From positions 1-64,000 of the forward strand of contig JAFMYY010000014.1 in assembly GCA_017948555.1 (NCBI GenBank): a DNA stretch of 64,000 nt. Direction: 5' to 3'. The stretch is from Cesiribacteraceae bacterium YIM B00369. Its GTDB lineage: Bacteria; Bacteroidota; Bacteroidia; Cytophagales; Cyclobacteriaceae. The translations under genes were made by a program, and so were the position numbers. How positions within the stretch are numbered: position 1 is the first letter of the stretch; every line of letters starts with the position of its first letter. The notes under the pieces were generated by a model that saw only the letters and a list, made by a program, of their open reading frames with translations, did no database searches and was not told the origin of the DNA. Shown piece after piece: positions 50,072 to 59,147 of this stretch.

Positions 50072-51100
50072 ATGCAAGATTTACAAGCTCTTAAACAAGC
50101 ACTTAGCACACCCAAAAAAGTAGTAATTACTACTCATCCCAAGCCGGATGCAGATGCATTGGGCTCTTCTTTGGGTATGGCGGGTTATCTTAAAAAGAAA
50201 GGCCATTCAGTTACTGTGGTGACTCCAACCGATTACCCTGGTTTTTTGCACTGGATGAGCGGCAATACCGATGTGCTGGTATTTAATGAAGGAAATGAGG
50301 AGAAAGCTTCAGGGCTGGTAGCAGATGCTGAGCTGATCTTCTGCCTGGATTTCTCTGTTTTAAGCCGTATTTATGAGCTTGGAGAACTGATAAGGAAGGC
50401 GCCTGCCGATAAGGTGCTGATAGACCATCACCTGGAGCCTGAAGATTTTGCCCGTTATAGTTTCTGGAGTACTGCTGCTGCATCCACCGCTGAGCTGGTT
50501 TACCAGTTAATTGTGGATCTGGGAGACAGGCACCTGATTGATAAAAATATTGCCGAAGCCCTCTATGCCGGAATAATGACCGATACCGGCTCCTTTAAAC
50601 ACCCGAGCACTACAGAGCTCACTCATAAAGTAGTGGCAGACCTTATAAGCCTGGGTGCTGATGTGCACAGGGTAAGTAAGCTTATATACGATAATAACTC
50701 ACTGGAGAAACTGCGCTTCCTGGGCTTTGCCCTCAGCGAAAAGCTTCAGTATCTGCCGGAGCTTCATACTGCTTATATGGTTATTTCGGCCGAAGAGCTG
50801 GATAAATTCAAATCCCGCACCGGCGATACAGAAGGCCTGGTAAATTTTGCCCTCTCTATAGAAGGAGTGGTGCTGGCAGCCCTTTTCGTGGAAAGGCCCG
50901 AAGCAGTTAAAATTTCTTTCCGTTCTATCGGCGACTTTTCTGTAAGCCAGTTTGCTAAAGATCATTTTGAAGGCGGCGGGCATAAAAATGCGGCCGGTGG
51001 AAAATCAGATATGAGCCTTGAAGAAACTGCTGACAAATTTTTACATTTGCTGCCTCAGTATAAGGATCAGCTACAGGAGAAAAAATTAATCTACCAATAA
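50072..51100 (+). CDS. DHH-family phosphoesterase, NrnA-like
   Basis: A 342-residue protein. The first metal site is His22-x3-Asp26-x-Asp28 (ITTHPKPDADALGSSLG), the DHH motif is Asp118-His119-His120 (LIDHHLEPEDF), and the C-terminal DHHA1 domain carries EGGGHKNAAGG. Relatives degrade nano-RNA or 3'-phosphoadenosine 5'-phosphate. The ATG at 50072 is preferred over a TTG one codon before. Six bases separate it from the following FKBP lipoprotein gene, so both probably share a transcript. Confidence 0.9.
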   Translation: MQDLQALKQALSTPKKVVITTHPKPDADALGSSLGMAGYLKKKGHSVTVVTPTDYPGFLHWMSGNTDVLVFNEGNEEKASGLVADAELIFCLDFSVLSRIYELGELIRKAPADKVLIDHHLEPEDFARYSFWSTAAASTAELVYQLIVDLGDRHLIDKNIAEALYAGIMTDTGSFKHPSTTELTHKVVADLISLGADVHRVSKLIYDNNSLEKLRFLGFALSEKLQYLPELHTAYMVISAEELDKFKSRTGDTEGLVNFALSIEGVVLAALFVERPEAVKISFRSIGDFSVSQFAKDHFEGGGHKNAAGGKSDMSLEETADKFLHLLPQYKDQLQEKKLIYQ

Positions 51101-51106
51101 AAAACT

Positions 51107-52018
51107 ATGTTTCGAATTAAAAGACTGGTAATGTTTACGCTTGCGGGTTTTGCTGTTCTGCAAGCCTGTAATAACGACAAAATAGGGCAGGAACAAACCA
51201 CTGAATCCGGCCTTAAGTATACTTTTTTACGCAGAGGCGAAGCTACTCAGGAGCCTGATTCCGGTAAGCTGATGGTTTTCAATATGGTTTATACTACCGA
51301 AAACGATTCTGTTATTTTTGATACCCGCACCCAGAATATGCCAGTTGCTATCCCTGTAAGAGACACAACCATGCAGGGGATGCTGGCCGAAGGTTTTGAG
51401 ATGTTGCGCAAAGGCGACAGTGCACGTTTTGTAGTGCCTGCAGAGAACTTCTTTAATAAAACTGCCCGCATGCCCGTTCCTTCCTTTGTGAAAAAGGAAT
51501 CAAATATCATCTTCCGTGTTGGAGTGGAGGATGTGGTAACTGAAGAAGCTTACCGTGAAAGACAGATGGAGCAGTACCAGCAGCAGCAGGAGCAGGCAAT
51601 GAAAGATATGGAAGTGCAGTTAGGGAAAGATGTGGAGACAATTGGCGCTTACCTGCAGGAGAATAACATAAACGCTCAAAAAACTGAATCAGGACTGCAT
51701 TATGTAGTGCAGGAGCAGGGTAAAGGCCCCGAAGTGGATGAAGGTGATGAGGTTTCAGTACATTATCGTGGTAAACTTCTGGATGGTACTCCTTTTGATG
51801 CTTCTTACGACCGTGGTGAACCTTTAAGCTTTAATGTTGGTCAGGGCAGGGTAATTCCGGGCTGGGACGAAGGTCTGCAGCAGTTGCGTAAAGGAAGCAA
51901 GGCTACTTTTTATATTCCTTCTCCGCTGGGGTACGGGCCACGTGGTGCCGGACCTGTTATTAAACCAAACTCCATACTTGTGTTCGATGTGGAAGTAGTG
52001 GATGTTACCAAGCAATAA
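51107..52018 (+). CDS. FKBP-type peptidyl-prolyl isomerase lipoprotein, tandem domains
   Basis: A 303-residue lipoprotein (lipobox ending in Cys of LQACNND). The C-terminal FKBP domain (190-303) is canonical: VSVHYRGKLLDGTPFDASYDRGEPLSFNVGQGRVIPGWDEG, LRKGSKATFYIPSPLGYG. Residues about 30-140 form a second, degenerate FKBP-like domain (MVFNMVYTTENDSVIFDTRT, FEMLRKGDSARFVV), joined by a Gln/Glu-rich linker. It should assist folding in the periplasm. A terminator follows and the next gene encodes a related lipoprotein. Confidence 0.92.
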   Translation: MFRIKRLVMFTLAGFAVLQACNNDKIGQEQTTESGLKYTFLRRGEATQEPDSGKLMVFNMVYTTENDSVIFDTRTQNMPVAIPVRDTTMQGMLAEGFEMLRKGDSARFVVPAENFFNKTARMPVPSFVKKESNIIFRVGVEDVVTEEAYRERQMEQYQQQQEQAMKDMEVQLGKDVETIGAYLQENNINAQKTESGLHYVVQEQGKGPEVDEGDEVSVHYRGKLLDGTPFDASYDRGEPLSFNVGQGRVIPGWDEGLQQLRKGSKATFYIPSPLGYGPRGAGPVIKPNSILVFDVEVVDVTKQ

Positions 52019-52044
52019 GGAAAATAATATTTTTAAATAAGGAA

Positions 52045-52075
52045 AGAGGCTGTCCGGAAGGAGCAGTCTCTTTTT
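52045..52075 (+). terminator. rho-independent terminator between FKBP genes
   Basis: Arms AGAGGCTG (52045-52052) and CAGTCTCT (52064-52071) with one G-U pair, loop about 11 bases, followed by TTTTC. Confidence 0.75.
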
Positions 52076-52198
52076 CTTTTATTGCCGCTTGCCGGCTTTA
52101 TTCACCCCTTTTCTTCAATATAAATTTTTTTATTTTCGCAACTTATTTTGAAAATGCTGTGTCTTCTTAAGCAGACGATAATATTCAAGTTAAACTGT

Positions 52199-53188
52199 AT
52201 GAAAAAAATATCAATCTATTTATTGCTTTTAGTGTTCCTGTTTGCTCAGGCATGTTCCGATGATGAGAGCGACCCTACGCAGGAAGTAAGGAGTTTGCTG
52301 GAGCAGCAGGATTCTCAGATTAGTACATACCTGAGCGAAAATAATATTGAGGCTGAAAAAGACGTATATGGCGTGTACTGGGAGGTCTTGCAGGAAAATC
52401 CTTCAGGAAGAGAGATTGGAGAGGGTGATGTGGCCGATGTAACCTATAAGTTAACCCAATTCGATGGTACCCTTATTGGTGAAAATACCGGAGATTCAGT
52501 AAGAGTGGCATTCGATAGCCAGCGGGACGTCTATTATCAGCCATTTTATCTTAAAAATGCCCTGGCTTTTATGAGAGAAGGGGAGAGGTATCGCTTTTAC
52601 ATGCCATTTAATTCAGCTTTCGGTAATTATGAACTGGCAAATGTAGTTCCTTACAGAGGAATTGTTGTAATGGAGCTTGAAGTGAAGCAGGTTTATAAAA
52701 CAATTGCTGAACTGAAAGAGGGCGATATAAACATGATAGAAAGAGTGATAAGCGCATCCGGGGAAGATGCTGATACTCTGGCTTCAGGGGTACGGAAAGT
52801 GTTTCTTGAAGAAGGAGAGGGAGAGCAGGTGCCTGATGCAAAGGATAAAGTGGGAATAAGGTATACGGGGAGATTTTTGAACGGAAAGGTATTTGATACT
52901 AATACAGGTCCGAGTCGTGATCTGCTGTCATTTGTGATAGGTGCGAAACAGGTAATCACTGGTATGGAAACGGGTGTTAAAAGCATGAAGCTGGGGGAGA
53001 AAGCCCTCTTTTATATTCCATCGGCTGAGGGCTATGGAAAGAGTGCCAGCTGGTACATTATACCGGAGGCTGTTCGTGAAAATTTTAAAGTTATTGATAA
53101 CGGATATTATGCGGGCATGGTAACTATACCTCCACATACGCCGCTGGTATTTGAAGTTGAATTATTAAATCTTGAAAAGATAGAATAA
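52199..53188 (+). CDS. FKBP-type lipoprotein, second paralogue
   Basis: A 329-residue lipoprotein (MKKISIYLLLLVFLFAQACSDDES, Cys at residue 19). The start at 52199 is used because the signal begins there. Two FKBP-like domains follow: 60-160 (DVADVTYKLTQFDGTLIGENTGD, AFMREGERYRFYM) and 215-329 (DKVGIRYTGRFLNGKVFDTNTG, GVKSMKLGEKALFYIPSAEGYG). A near-complete CDS start of rdgB overlaps its last base (TAATG), so it is co-transcribed with rdgB. Some active-site aromatics are altered, so it may be a chaperone without strong isomerase activity. Confidence 0.85.
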   Translation: MKKISIYLLLLVFLFAQACSDDESDPTQEVRSLLEQQDSQISTYLSENNIEAEKDVYGVYWEVLQENPSGREIGEGDVADVTYKLTQFDGTLIGENTGDSVRVAFDSQRDVYYQPFYLKNALAFMREGERYRFYMPFNSAFGNYELANVVPYRGIVVMELEVKQVYKTIAELKEGDINMIERVISASGEDADTLASGVRKVFLEEGEGEQVPDAKDKVGIRYTGRFLNGKVFDTNTGPSRDLLSFVIGAKQVITGMETGVKSMKLGEKALFYIPSAEGYGKSASWYIIPEAVRENFKVIDNGYYAGMVTIPPHTPLVFEVELLNLEKIE

Positions 53189-53775
53189 TGGATATTTGCT
53201 TTGCAACAAATAACATAAAAAAGCTGGAGGAAATCAGGCACCTGCTGGAGCCTGATTTTCGTGTTAAAAGCCTGGCGGAAATAGGGTGTCGCGAAGAGCT
53301 CCCTGAAACAGGAGATACCCTGGAGGATAACTCCCTTGAAAAAGCCCGCTATGTGCTGGACCATTACGGCATAGCTTGTTTTGCCGATGATACCGGACTG
53401 GAAGTGGAAGCCTTAGGCGGTGAACCCGGAGTGTACTCTGCCCGCTATGCCGGCCCTGAGCGCGATAACGAAGCTAATATTAATCTGGTGCTGCAAAAGC
53501 TGGAGGGAATAGAGAACCGGAAAGCCCGTTTCAGGACTGTTATTACATGGGTGAGCGAAAAAGAAACCCGGCAGTTTGAAGGAATTGTGGAGGGCGAAAT
53601 TTTACCGGAAAGAGCAGGAGGGAAGGGCTTTGGTTATGATCCTGTATTCAGGCCGGCCGGAGAAGAGTTATCTTTTGCGCAAATGAGCATGGATGAGAAG
53701 AATAGTATGAGCCACAGGGGCAGAGCACTCCGCAAGTTTATCGAATATATAAGCCCGGAGGCGGATAAAGCATAA
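53188..53775 (+). CDS. rdgB: XTP/dITP diphosphatase (non-canonical purine NTP pyrophosphatase)
   Basis: A 195-residue HAM1/RdgB protein starting MDICFATNNIKKLEEI, with CFADDTGLEVEALGGEPGVYSARYAGP, GVVEGEI-type strand (GIVEGEILPERAGGKGFGYDPVF) and a final MSHRGRALRKF. It hydrolyses ITP and XTP to keep them out of nucleic acids. The length is normal. It overlaps the preceding gene by one base (TAATG) and lies 20 bases upstream of udk. Confidence 0.93.
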   Translation: MDICFATNNIKKLEEIRHLLEPDFRVKSLAEIGCREELPETGDTLEDNSLEKARYVLDHYGIACFADDTGLEVEALGGEPGVYSARYAGPERDNEANINLVLQKLEGIENRKARFRTVITWVSEKETRQFEGIVEGEILPERAGGKGFGYDPVFRPAGEELSFAQMSMDEKNSMSHRGRALRKFIEYISPEADKA

Positions 53776-53782
53776 AATAGTA

Positions 53783-53790
53783 TAACTTTG
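53783..53790 (+). promoter_or_regulatory. udk: -7 box of udk
   Basis: TAACTTTG ends only 5 bases before the ATG at 53796, so a transcript from it would be essentially leaderless. udk can also be read from the upstream FKBP-rdgB transcript. Confidence 0.45.
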
Positions 53791-53795
53791 GGCAG

Positions 53796-54419
53796 ATGGA
53801 AAAGCCTTATATAGTAGGAATAACAGGAGGGAGTGCATCCGGAAAAACCTGGTTTCTTAAAAGCCTGCTCAGTGCATTTACAACCGAAGCTGTTTGCCTG
53901 GTATCGCAGGATAATTATTATAAGTTACGGGAACTTCAGCCGGTAGATGAAGAGGGCATTTCTAACTTTGATTTGCCTCACTCTATCGATTCTGCAGCCT
54001 TTGCACAGGATATTGAAACCCTGCTGCAGGGAAAAACAGTTGAACGGCCGGAATATACTTTTAATAATCCTGCTGCAGTGCCCCAAATGCTGGTTCTGAA
54101 GCCGGCGCCTGTAATTGTGGTGGAGGGTATATTTGCTTTTCACTTTCCTGAAGTAAAGAGGCTGCTCGACCTGAAGGTGTTTATTGATGCGGATGAGCAT
54201 ATTAAGCTTAGCCGCCGGATTGTACGCGACCACGAGGAGCGTGGCTATGGCCTGGAGGATGTGTTGTACCGCTACGAAAAACACGTGGTGCCTGCCTATA
54301 AAAAATTTATTGAGCCATTTAAAAGCGAAGCAGATATTGTAGTGCCTAATAACAGCGGTTGCGATAAAGCTATTGAGTTGCTGGTCGCCTTTTTGAAAAG
54401 CAGAATTATAAAAAACTGA
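53796..54419 (+). CDS. udk: uridine kinase
   Basis: A 207-residue P-loop kinase (GGSASGKT at 11-18). It phosphorylates uridine and cytidine with a nucleotide triphosphate in pyrimidine salvage. Further motifs are VSQDNYYKLRELQPVDEEG, DLPHSIDS and VVEGIFAFHFPEVKRLLDLKVFIDADEHIKLSRRIVRD. It may be read from both the upstream transcript and its own promoter. Confidence 0.92.
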   Translation: MEKPYIVGITGGSASGKTWFLKSLLSAFTTEAVCLVSQDNYYKLRELQPVDEEGISNFDLPHSIDSAAFAQDIETLLQGKTVERPEYTFNNPAAVPQMLVLKPAPVIVVEGIFAFHFPEVKRLLDLKVFIDADEHIKLSRRIVRDHEERGYGLEDVLYRYEKHVVPAYKKFIEPFKSEADIVVPNNSGCDKAIELLVAFLKSRIIKN

Positions 54420-54489
54420 AGCAGTTTTTATAATCCTAATCCTTTAAGGATTTAAAATTAAAAACTACAAATTGCTAAATTGCACCCGA

Positions 54490-54518
54490 TATTCAAGACT
54501 CAATATTAAATATTAAAT
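54490..54518. repeat. heptanucleotide repeat upstream of the TrkA-like gene (TATTAAA type)
   Basis: Units TATTCAA, GACTCAA, TATTAAA, TATTAAA directly before the ATG at 54520. The AT-rich leader may be part of the translation start region. Confidence 0.5.
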
Positions 54519-54519
54519 A

Positions 54520-55212
54520 ATGATCAACCGTTTTGCCGTTATTGGTTTGGGGCAGTTTGGAATGTCTATTGCGCGTACTCTTGCCTCCCGCGGTGCCGAG
54601 GTGCTGGCTATAGATGTATTGCTTGATAAGGTGGAGCACGTAAAAGATGAGGTTGCCTATTCAGTAGCCCTGGACACCACCGATATAAAAGCGCTGATGG
54701 CGCAGAATATTCAGGATATGGATGCTGTGGTGGTGGCCATTGGTGAAAACTTCGAAGGGCTGCTGCTTACAACAGTACTGCTGCAGGAACTGAAGGTAAA
54801 GCGGATTATTGCCCGTGCTGCCTCCCCGCAACAAAGAATGATTCTGGAGAAAATGGGCGTAACGGAAATTCTTTCGCCGGAGGAAACAGTAGGGAAAACA
54901 GTTGCAGAAACGCTGCTGCATCCTAATATGAAGTCATTCCTGCCGCTTGCTGATGATTATGAAATTGTTGAGATCCAGACACCGCCGCGGGTTGTAAATA
55001 AAACAGTACGCGATATAGGACTTCGCCAGAAGTATAACCTCAACCTAATTACCATTAAGCGTGTTTACGAAGAGGAGCGGGCAGGAAAGGTTACAGAAGT
55101 GGAGCATATAATTGGGGTGCCTAAAGGCGATACCGTATTGTACGATTCTGATATTATGATTATTTTAGGTAAAGAGCAGGATGTGTACAGATTTATGGAA
55201 GTAAATAAGTAG
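54520..55212 (+). CDS. TrkA/KtrA-like potassium channel regulatory protein
   Basis: A 230-residue cytosolic RCK protein. The Rossmann TrkA-N domain starts FAVIGLGQFGMSIARTLASRGAEVLAID and ends with MGVTEILSPEETVGKTVAE; the TrkA-C domain covers about 145-230 (IVEIQTPPRVVNKTVRDIG, IIGVPKGDTVLYDSDIMIILG). Such proteins gate a potassium transporter according to NAD or nucleotide levels. The membrane subunit is not in the window. Confidence 0.88.
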   Translation: MINRFAVIGLGQFGMSIARTLASRGAEVLAIDVLLDKVEHVKDEVAYSVALDTTDIKALMAQNIQDMDAVVVAIGENFEGLLLTTVLLQELKVKRIIARAASPQQRMILEKMGVTEILSPEETVGKTVAETLLHPNMKSFLPLADDYEIVEIQTPPRVVNKTVRDIGLRQKYNLNLITIKRVYEEERAGKVTEVEHIIGVPKGDTVLYDSDIMIILGKEQDVYRFMEVNK

Positions 55213-55227
55213 ATTTTCTTCCGTGTA

Positions 55228-55259
55228 TTGGTAAATATCTTTCTTAATTGTTACTTTTG
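55228..55259 (+). promoter_or_regulatory. -33 and -7 boxes ahead of the secDF-linked small gene
   Basis: TTG at 55228-55230 and TACTTTTG at 55252-55259 with 21 bases between, the best-formed Bacteroidota promoter in the window. It predicts a start near 55264. Confidence 0.6.
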
Positions 55260-55296
55260 CAGCTATTCTATATAAATAACTGGTTATCATTCTTTT

Positions 55297-55662
55297 ATGG
55301 CTAAGAGAAAAACTACAGGCAGCATATTCAGGCAGATTCCACTTTTGGTGGCAATGCTTGCTGCATTTGTGTTTTCGGCCAGCAATGGATTGCAGCCATT
55401 ATTGTTAGATGATGCAGCACAGGCTGAGCAGGTTCAGGATCAGGACAGGAATGAAGATAATCGTCCTGAAGCCTATGTGGACTATGCCTGCGATGCTATA
55501 GCCCCGGCTGCCCAGTTGCAGTTTTTCCAGGCAAGCTTTAAAATTCCTTTACCCGAGTTACAGTTGGGCGGGGATATGCCTGATTTACTTCCTTCCCCCC
55601 GCGGAAGCGACCATTTCTTCCGGATCTTATTCCGGCTCATCATTTCCCCGAATGCTCCATAG
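55297..55662 (+). CDS. small hypothetical protein upstream of secDF
   Basis: A 121-residue protein with one hydrophobic N-terminal segment (IPLLVAMLAAFVFSASNG), an acidic Gln/Asp-rich middle (DDAAQAEQVQDQDRNEDNRPE) and a C-terminal part with FKIPLPELQLGG and ending FFRILFRLIISPNAP. The segment could be a signal anchor. I do not recognise a named family. It has a good promoter and lies 235 bases upstream of secDF on the same strand, which makes it a real gene candidate of unknown role. Whether it shares secDF function is not shown. Confidence 0.5.
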   Translation: MAKRKTTGSIFRQIPLLVAMLAAFVFSASNGLQPLLLDDAAQAEQVQDQDRNEDNRPEAYVDYACDAIAPAAQLQFFQASFKIPLPELQLGGDMPDLLPSPRGSDHFFRILFRLIISPNAP

Positions 55663-55867
55663 TCTCCGGAGCAAAAGGCAGTTAATGCCCGGTACGGGGT
55701 TTTTGATTCATAAATCTCCCCCCTGCACAGCCTTACATAGCTGAATCCGGTAACCTGCTGCCACAAACCCATTCCATGAAATTTATCGGAGTAAAGAGTC
55801 CCATCGGCTGCAGATCTTAAAAAGCAATCTGAGCCAGGTGCCCTATACCTGATATCCCAATATCAAA

Positions 55868-55893
55868 TAATCATTATTACTTAATACTTAATT
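55868..55893. repeat. heptanucleotide repeat upstream of secDF (TACTTAA type)
   Basis: Two perfect units TACTTAA (55878-55884 and 55885-55891) precede the ATG at 55897, related to the units at 59148. A weak signal on its own. Confidence 0.4.
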
Positions 55894-55896
55894 AAA

Positions 55897-58800
55897 ATGC
55901 GCAATAAAGGAATCATTGTTTTCCTGACTGTTGTAGTTACACTTTTGTGCCTGTACTACCTGTCATTTACGTTTGTATCGCGCGGTATCCAGCAGGATGC
56001 CACCGCCTATGCCACTCAGCCTGATGGCACTGTAAACTTTGCAAAGAAACAGTCTTATCTGGACTCTGTATGGCATGAGCCGGTATACAACTTCCTGGGA
56101 ATGGAATATACTTACCAGGATATTAAAGAAAGCGAACTTAACCTTGGTCTTGACCTTCAGGGAGGTATGCATGTAACTCTGGAAGTTATGCCTGTGGAGA
56201 TTGTAAGAGGTCTTTCAGGAAATAACCAGGATCCGGAGTTTGTAAGAGCTCTTGAGCTGGCAACAGAAAGACGAGCAGAAAGCCAGGATCGTTTTGTGGA
56301 CCTGTTCTATGACGCTTTTACTGAACTGGAAGGGCAGGGAAAACTGGCAAACATTTTTGCAAATGCGCAAAACAGGGGCCGCATCAGCTTAAGCTCCAGC
56401 GACGATGAGGTGCTGAGCATCATTCGCACCGAAGTGGAAAGTGCCATTGACCGTTCTTTCCAGATACTTCGCACCCGTGTTGACCGCTTTGGTACTTCTC
56501 AGCCAAACATCCAGCGCCTGCAGGGTTCCGGTCGTATTCAGGTTGAATTACCTGGTGCCGATAACCCTGAAAGAGTACGTAAATTATTACAGGGAACAGC
56601 TAAGCTGGAATTCCTTCAGGTGGTTGAAATCAACAACTATGCCGATGCCCTGGAAAGAATAAACGATAAGCTGGTGGCAGAAAAGCGTGCGCAGCAGGCT
56701 TCGGCTCCTGCAGCTGCAAATACTCCTGCTGCGCCTGCAGCAACTGAAGGCGATTCATTAGCAAATGCCCTTGCGCAGAATGATACTACTGAAGATGGCG
56801 ACCTTGCTACCCAGTTAGGAGAATCCAGTGGTTCTGATTCGCTTGACCTTTCAGTGTCCCCGCTTTTCAGCCTGATCAAATCACGCGGCGGATTAATCTA
56901 TAGTGTACGCGATACTGCGCAGATCAACAGGATTATTCAGCGCCAGGATGTGCAGGAAATGCTTCCTGCTAACCTTAATTTTATGTGGGCTGTAAAAGCA
57001 TTCCAGCCTGAAGGAAGCAGTGCAGGTTTGCTGGAACTGTATGCAGTACAGCGTGAGCGTGGCGGACGTGCTGCTCTTGAAGGTGATGTGGTTACTGATG
57101 CCCGCCAGGATTTTGATGACCGCGGTGCTGCGGCGGTATCTATGACAATGAATGCAGAAGGCGCGCGTGCCTGGAAAAGATTAACCGGTAACAGTATAGG
57201 ACAGCGCATAGCCATTGTACTTGATGATTATGTATACTCTGCTCCGGTTGTACAAAGCGAAATTGGAGGAGGAACGTCTTCCATTACCGGTAATTTCAGT
57301 ATTGAAGAAGCGCAGGATCTTGCTAACATTCTGAAAGCGGGTGCTCTGCCTGCTCCTACCCGTATTGTGGAGGAAGCAACTGTTGGTCCTACATTAGGTC
57401 AGCAGGCTCAGGTTCAGGGTATTGTTTCTATTGTGGCTGGTTTAGGTATTGTGGTACTGTTCATTATTGCCTACTATGCTAAAGGTGGTCTGGTGGCAAA
57501 TATCGCCCTGCTGTTCAACATCTTCTTTATATTTGGTATACTGGCGCAGTTAAATGCGGCGCTTACCTTACCTGGTATTGCAGGTATCGTACTGACAATT
57601 GGTATGTCTATCGATGCTAACGTACTTATCTTTGAACGTATCCGTGAAGAATTGCGGAAGGGATCCGGTATAAGAAATGCTATTTCATCCGGTTATAATA
57701 AAGCTTACAGCTCTATTATAGATGCGAACGTAACAACCCTTTTGGTTGCCATTATATTGTATGTACTGGGGCAGGGGCCTGTAAGAGGTTTTGCTATTAC
57801 CCTTATCATCGGTATTCTTTGCTCTTTATTTACTGCGGTATTAATTACCCGTGTAATTATTGAATGGATGACTAAGAAAGGCGACCAGAGCAATGTTTCG
57901 TTCGATACTCCTTTCTCCCGCAATTTGTTTGCAAACAGCAATGTCGATTTCCTTGGTAAAAGAAAGGTGGCCTATGGAATATCAGGAGCCATTATTGCAG
58001 TGGGCATTGTGGTAATGATTATCCAGGGAGGACTTAACATGGGTGTTGATTTTACAGGAGGCCGTTCTTATGTAGTTACCTTTTCCCAGCCTGTTGTTCC
58101 TTCCGATCTTAAAGTAGCGCTTTCTGATGAGTTTACCGATGCAGGTACAGAAGTAAAAACCTTTGGTGCCAACAATGTACTGAAAGTTACTACCAGTTAC
58201 CTTATTGGTGAAGAAGGTCTTGATACAGATGACCGTGTACAGCAGGCGCTTATCAGTGGAATCCGGGATTTTAATGGTTCGCAATATGTGGCCGACGGAC
58301 GTGCTTTGGGTGCAAATGAGTTTACCATCTCCAGTACTTCAAAAGTAGGGGCTACCATTGCTGATGATATTTTACAATCATCATGGGAGTCTGCCGGATT
58401 CGCACTTGTAATTATTTTCCTTTACATCCTTATCCGCTTCAGCAAATGGCAGTTTAGTGCCGGCGCCATCGCTGCACTTTTCCACGACGTATTAATAGTG
58501 CTGTCTGCCTTTGCAATAGCCGGAGCTCTTGGAATGACCTATGAGGTTGACCAGGTGTTTGTGGCTGCCATTCTTACAATTATTGGTTACTCTATTAACG
58601 ATACCGTGGTAGTGTTTGACCGTATTCGTGAGGAGCTGGCTGCAACCTCAAAAGGTGCAGTGGTAAATGTGTTCAACAGTGCTATCAATACAACCTTAAA
58701 CCGTACCATGATTACCTCTGCCACCACCTTAATAGTGGTGCTGATCCTGTTCCTGTTCGGTGGCGAAGTATTGAAAAGCTTCTCTTTCGCACTGCTTGTT

Positions 58801-58917
58801 GGTATAGTAGTAGGTACCTACTCATCTATCTTTGTGGCAACTCCGGTAGTGGCCGACCTTATGGAAGACAGAGTGGAAGGTACTGCAGCTGCAAAGCCTG
58901 TAAAGCAAAAAGCATAA
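55897..58917 (+). CDS. secDF: SecDF protein-export fusion protein
   Basis: A 1006-residue inner-membrane protein fusing SecD and SecF. The SecD half has LNLGLDLQGGMHVTLEV, the transmembrane GIVSIVAGLGIVVLFIIAYYAKG and LTIGMSIDANVLIFERIREEL; the SecF half has MGVDFTGGRSYVV and ILTIIGYSINDTVVVFDRIREEL. Between the first SecD strands and the periplasmic domain is an Ala/Pro/Thr-rich insert (QQASAPAAANTPAAPAATEG), usual in Bacteroidota. It uses the proton-motive force to help SecYEG finish translocation. A strong terminator follows. Confidence 0.96.
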   Translation: MRNKGIIVFLTVVVTLLCLYYLSFTFVSRGIQQDATAYATQPDGTVNFAKKQSYLDSVWHEPVYNFLGMEYTYQDIKESELNLGLDLQGGMHVTLEVMPVEIVRGLSGNNQDPEFVRALELATERRAESQDRFVDLFYDAFTELEGQGKLANIFANAQNRGRISLSSSDDEVLSIIRTEVESAIDRSFQILRTRVDRFGTSQPNIQRLQGSGRIQVELPGADNPERVRKLLQGTAKLEFLQVVEINNYADALERINDKLVAEKRAQQASAPAAANTPAAPAATEGDSLANALAQNDTTEDGDLATQLGESSGSDSLDLSVSPLFSLIKSRGGLIYSVRDTAQINRIIQRQDVQEMLPANLNFMWAVKAFQPEGSSAGLLELYAVQRERGGRAALEGDVVTDARQDFDDRGAAAVSMTMNAEGARAWKRLTGNSIGQRIAIVLDDYVYSAPVVQSEIGGGTSSITGNFSIEEAQDLANILKAGALPAPTRIVEEATVGPTLGQQAQVQGIVSIVAGLGIVVLFIIAYYAKGGLVANIALLFNIFFIFGILAQLNAALTLPGIAGIVLTIGMSIDANVLIFERIREELRKGSGIRNAISSGYNKAYSSIIDANVTTLLVAIILYVLGQGPVRGFAITLIIGILCSLFTAVLITRVIIEWMTKKGDQSNVSFDTPFSRNLFANSNVDFLGKRKVAYGISGAIIAVGIVVMIIQGGLNMGVDFTGGRSYVVTFSQPVVPSDLKVALSDEFTDAGTEVKTFGANNVLKVTTSYLIGEEGLDTDDRVQQALISGIRDFNGSQYVADGRALGANEFTISSTSKVGATIADDILQSSWESAGFALVIIFLYILIRFSKWQFSAGAIAALFHDVLIVLSAFAIAGALGMTYEVDQVFVAAILTIIGYSINDTVVVFDRIREELAATSKGAVVNVFNSAINTTLNRTMITSATTLIVVLILFLFGGEVLKSFSFALLVGIVVGTYSSIFVATPVVADLMEDRVEGTAAAKPVKQKA

Positions 58918-58937
58918 GCATAACGTTAAATTTTATG

Positions 58938-58972
58938 AAAGGCTGCCAGTCCCGTGACTGGCAGCCTTTTTT
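58938..58972 (+). terminator. rho-independent terminator after secDF
   Basis: A 14-base stem (AAAGGCTGCCAGTC 58938-58951, GACTGGCAGCCTTT 58956-58969) with a CCGT loop, followed by T6. Confidence 0.92.
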
Positions 58973-59147
58973 GTTTTCCCAGGTTCTGATTTGTCAGAAT
59001 AAACCAGTAATTTTACTGCGCAGAGGAACAGGCTGTAGCGGATAAAAGGGGCAGGAATATGGCTTTTTTTGCCGGAATTTATGTGCAGCTCCGGCTGAGA
59101 ATTCCTGATCCGGAGGAAATGCAGCGGGGTCTGTTCCTGAAATACAA

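Noticed and set aside
55297-55662. Fusion of the small upstream protein with SecDF
   Set aside because: The frame stops at 55662 and secDF has its own ATG 235 bases later with a normal start; they are separate genes.
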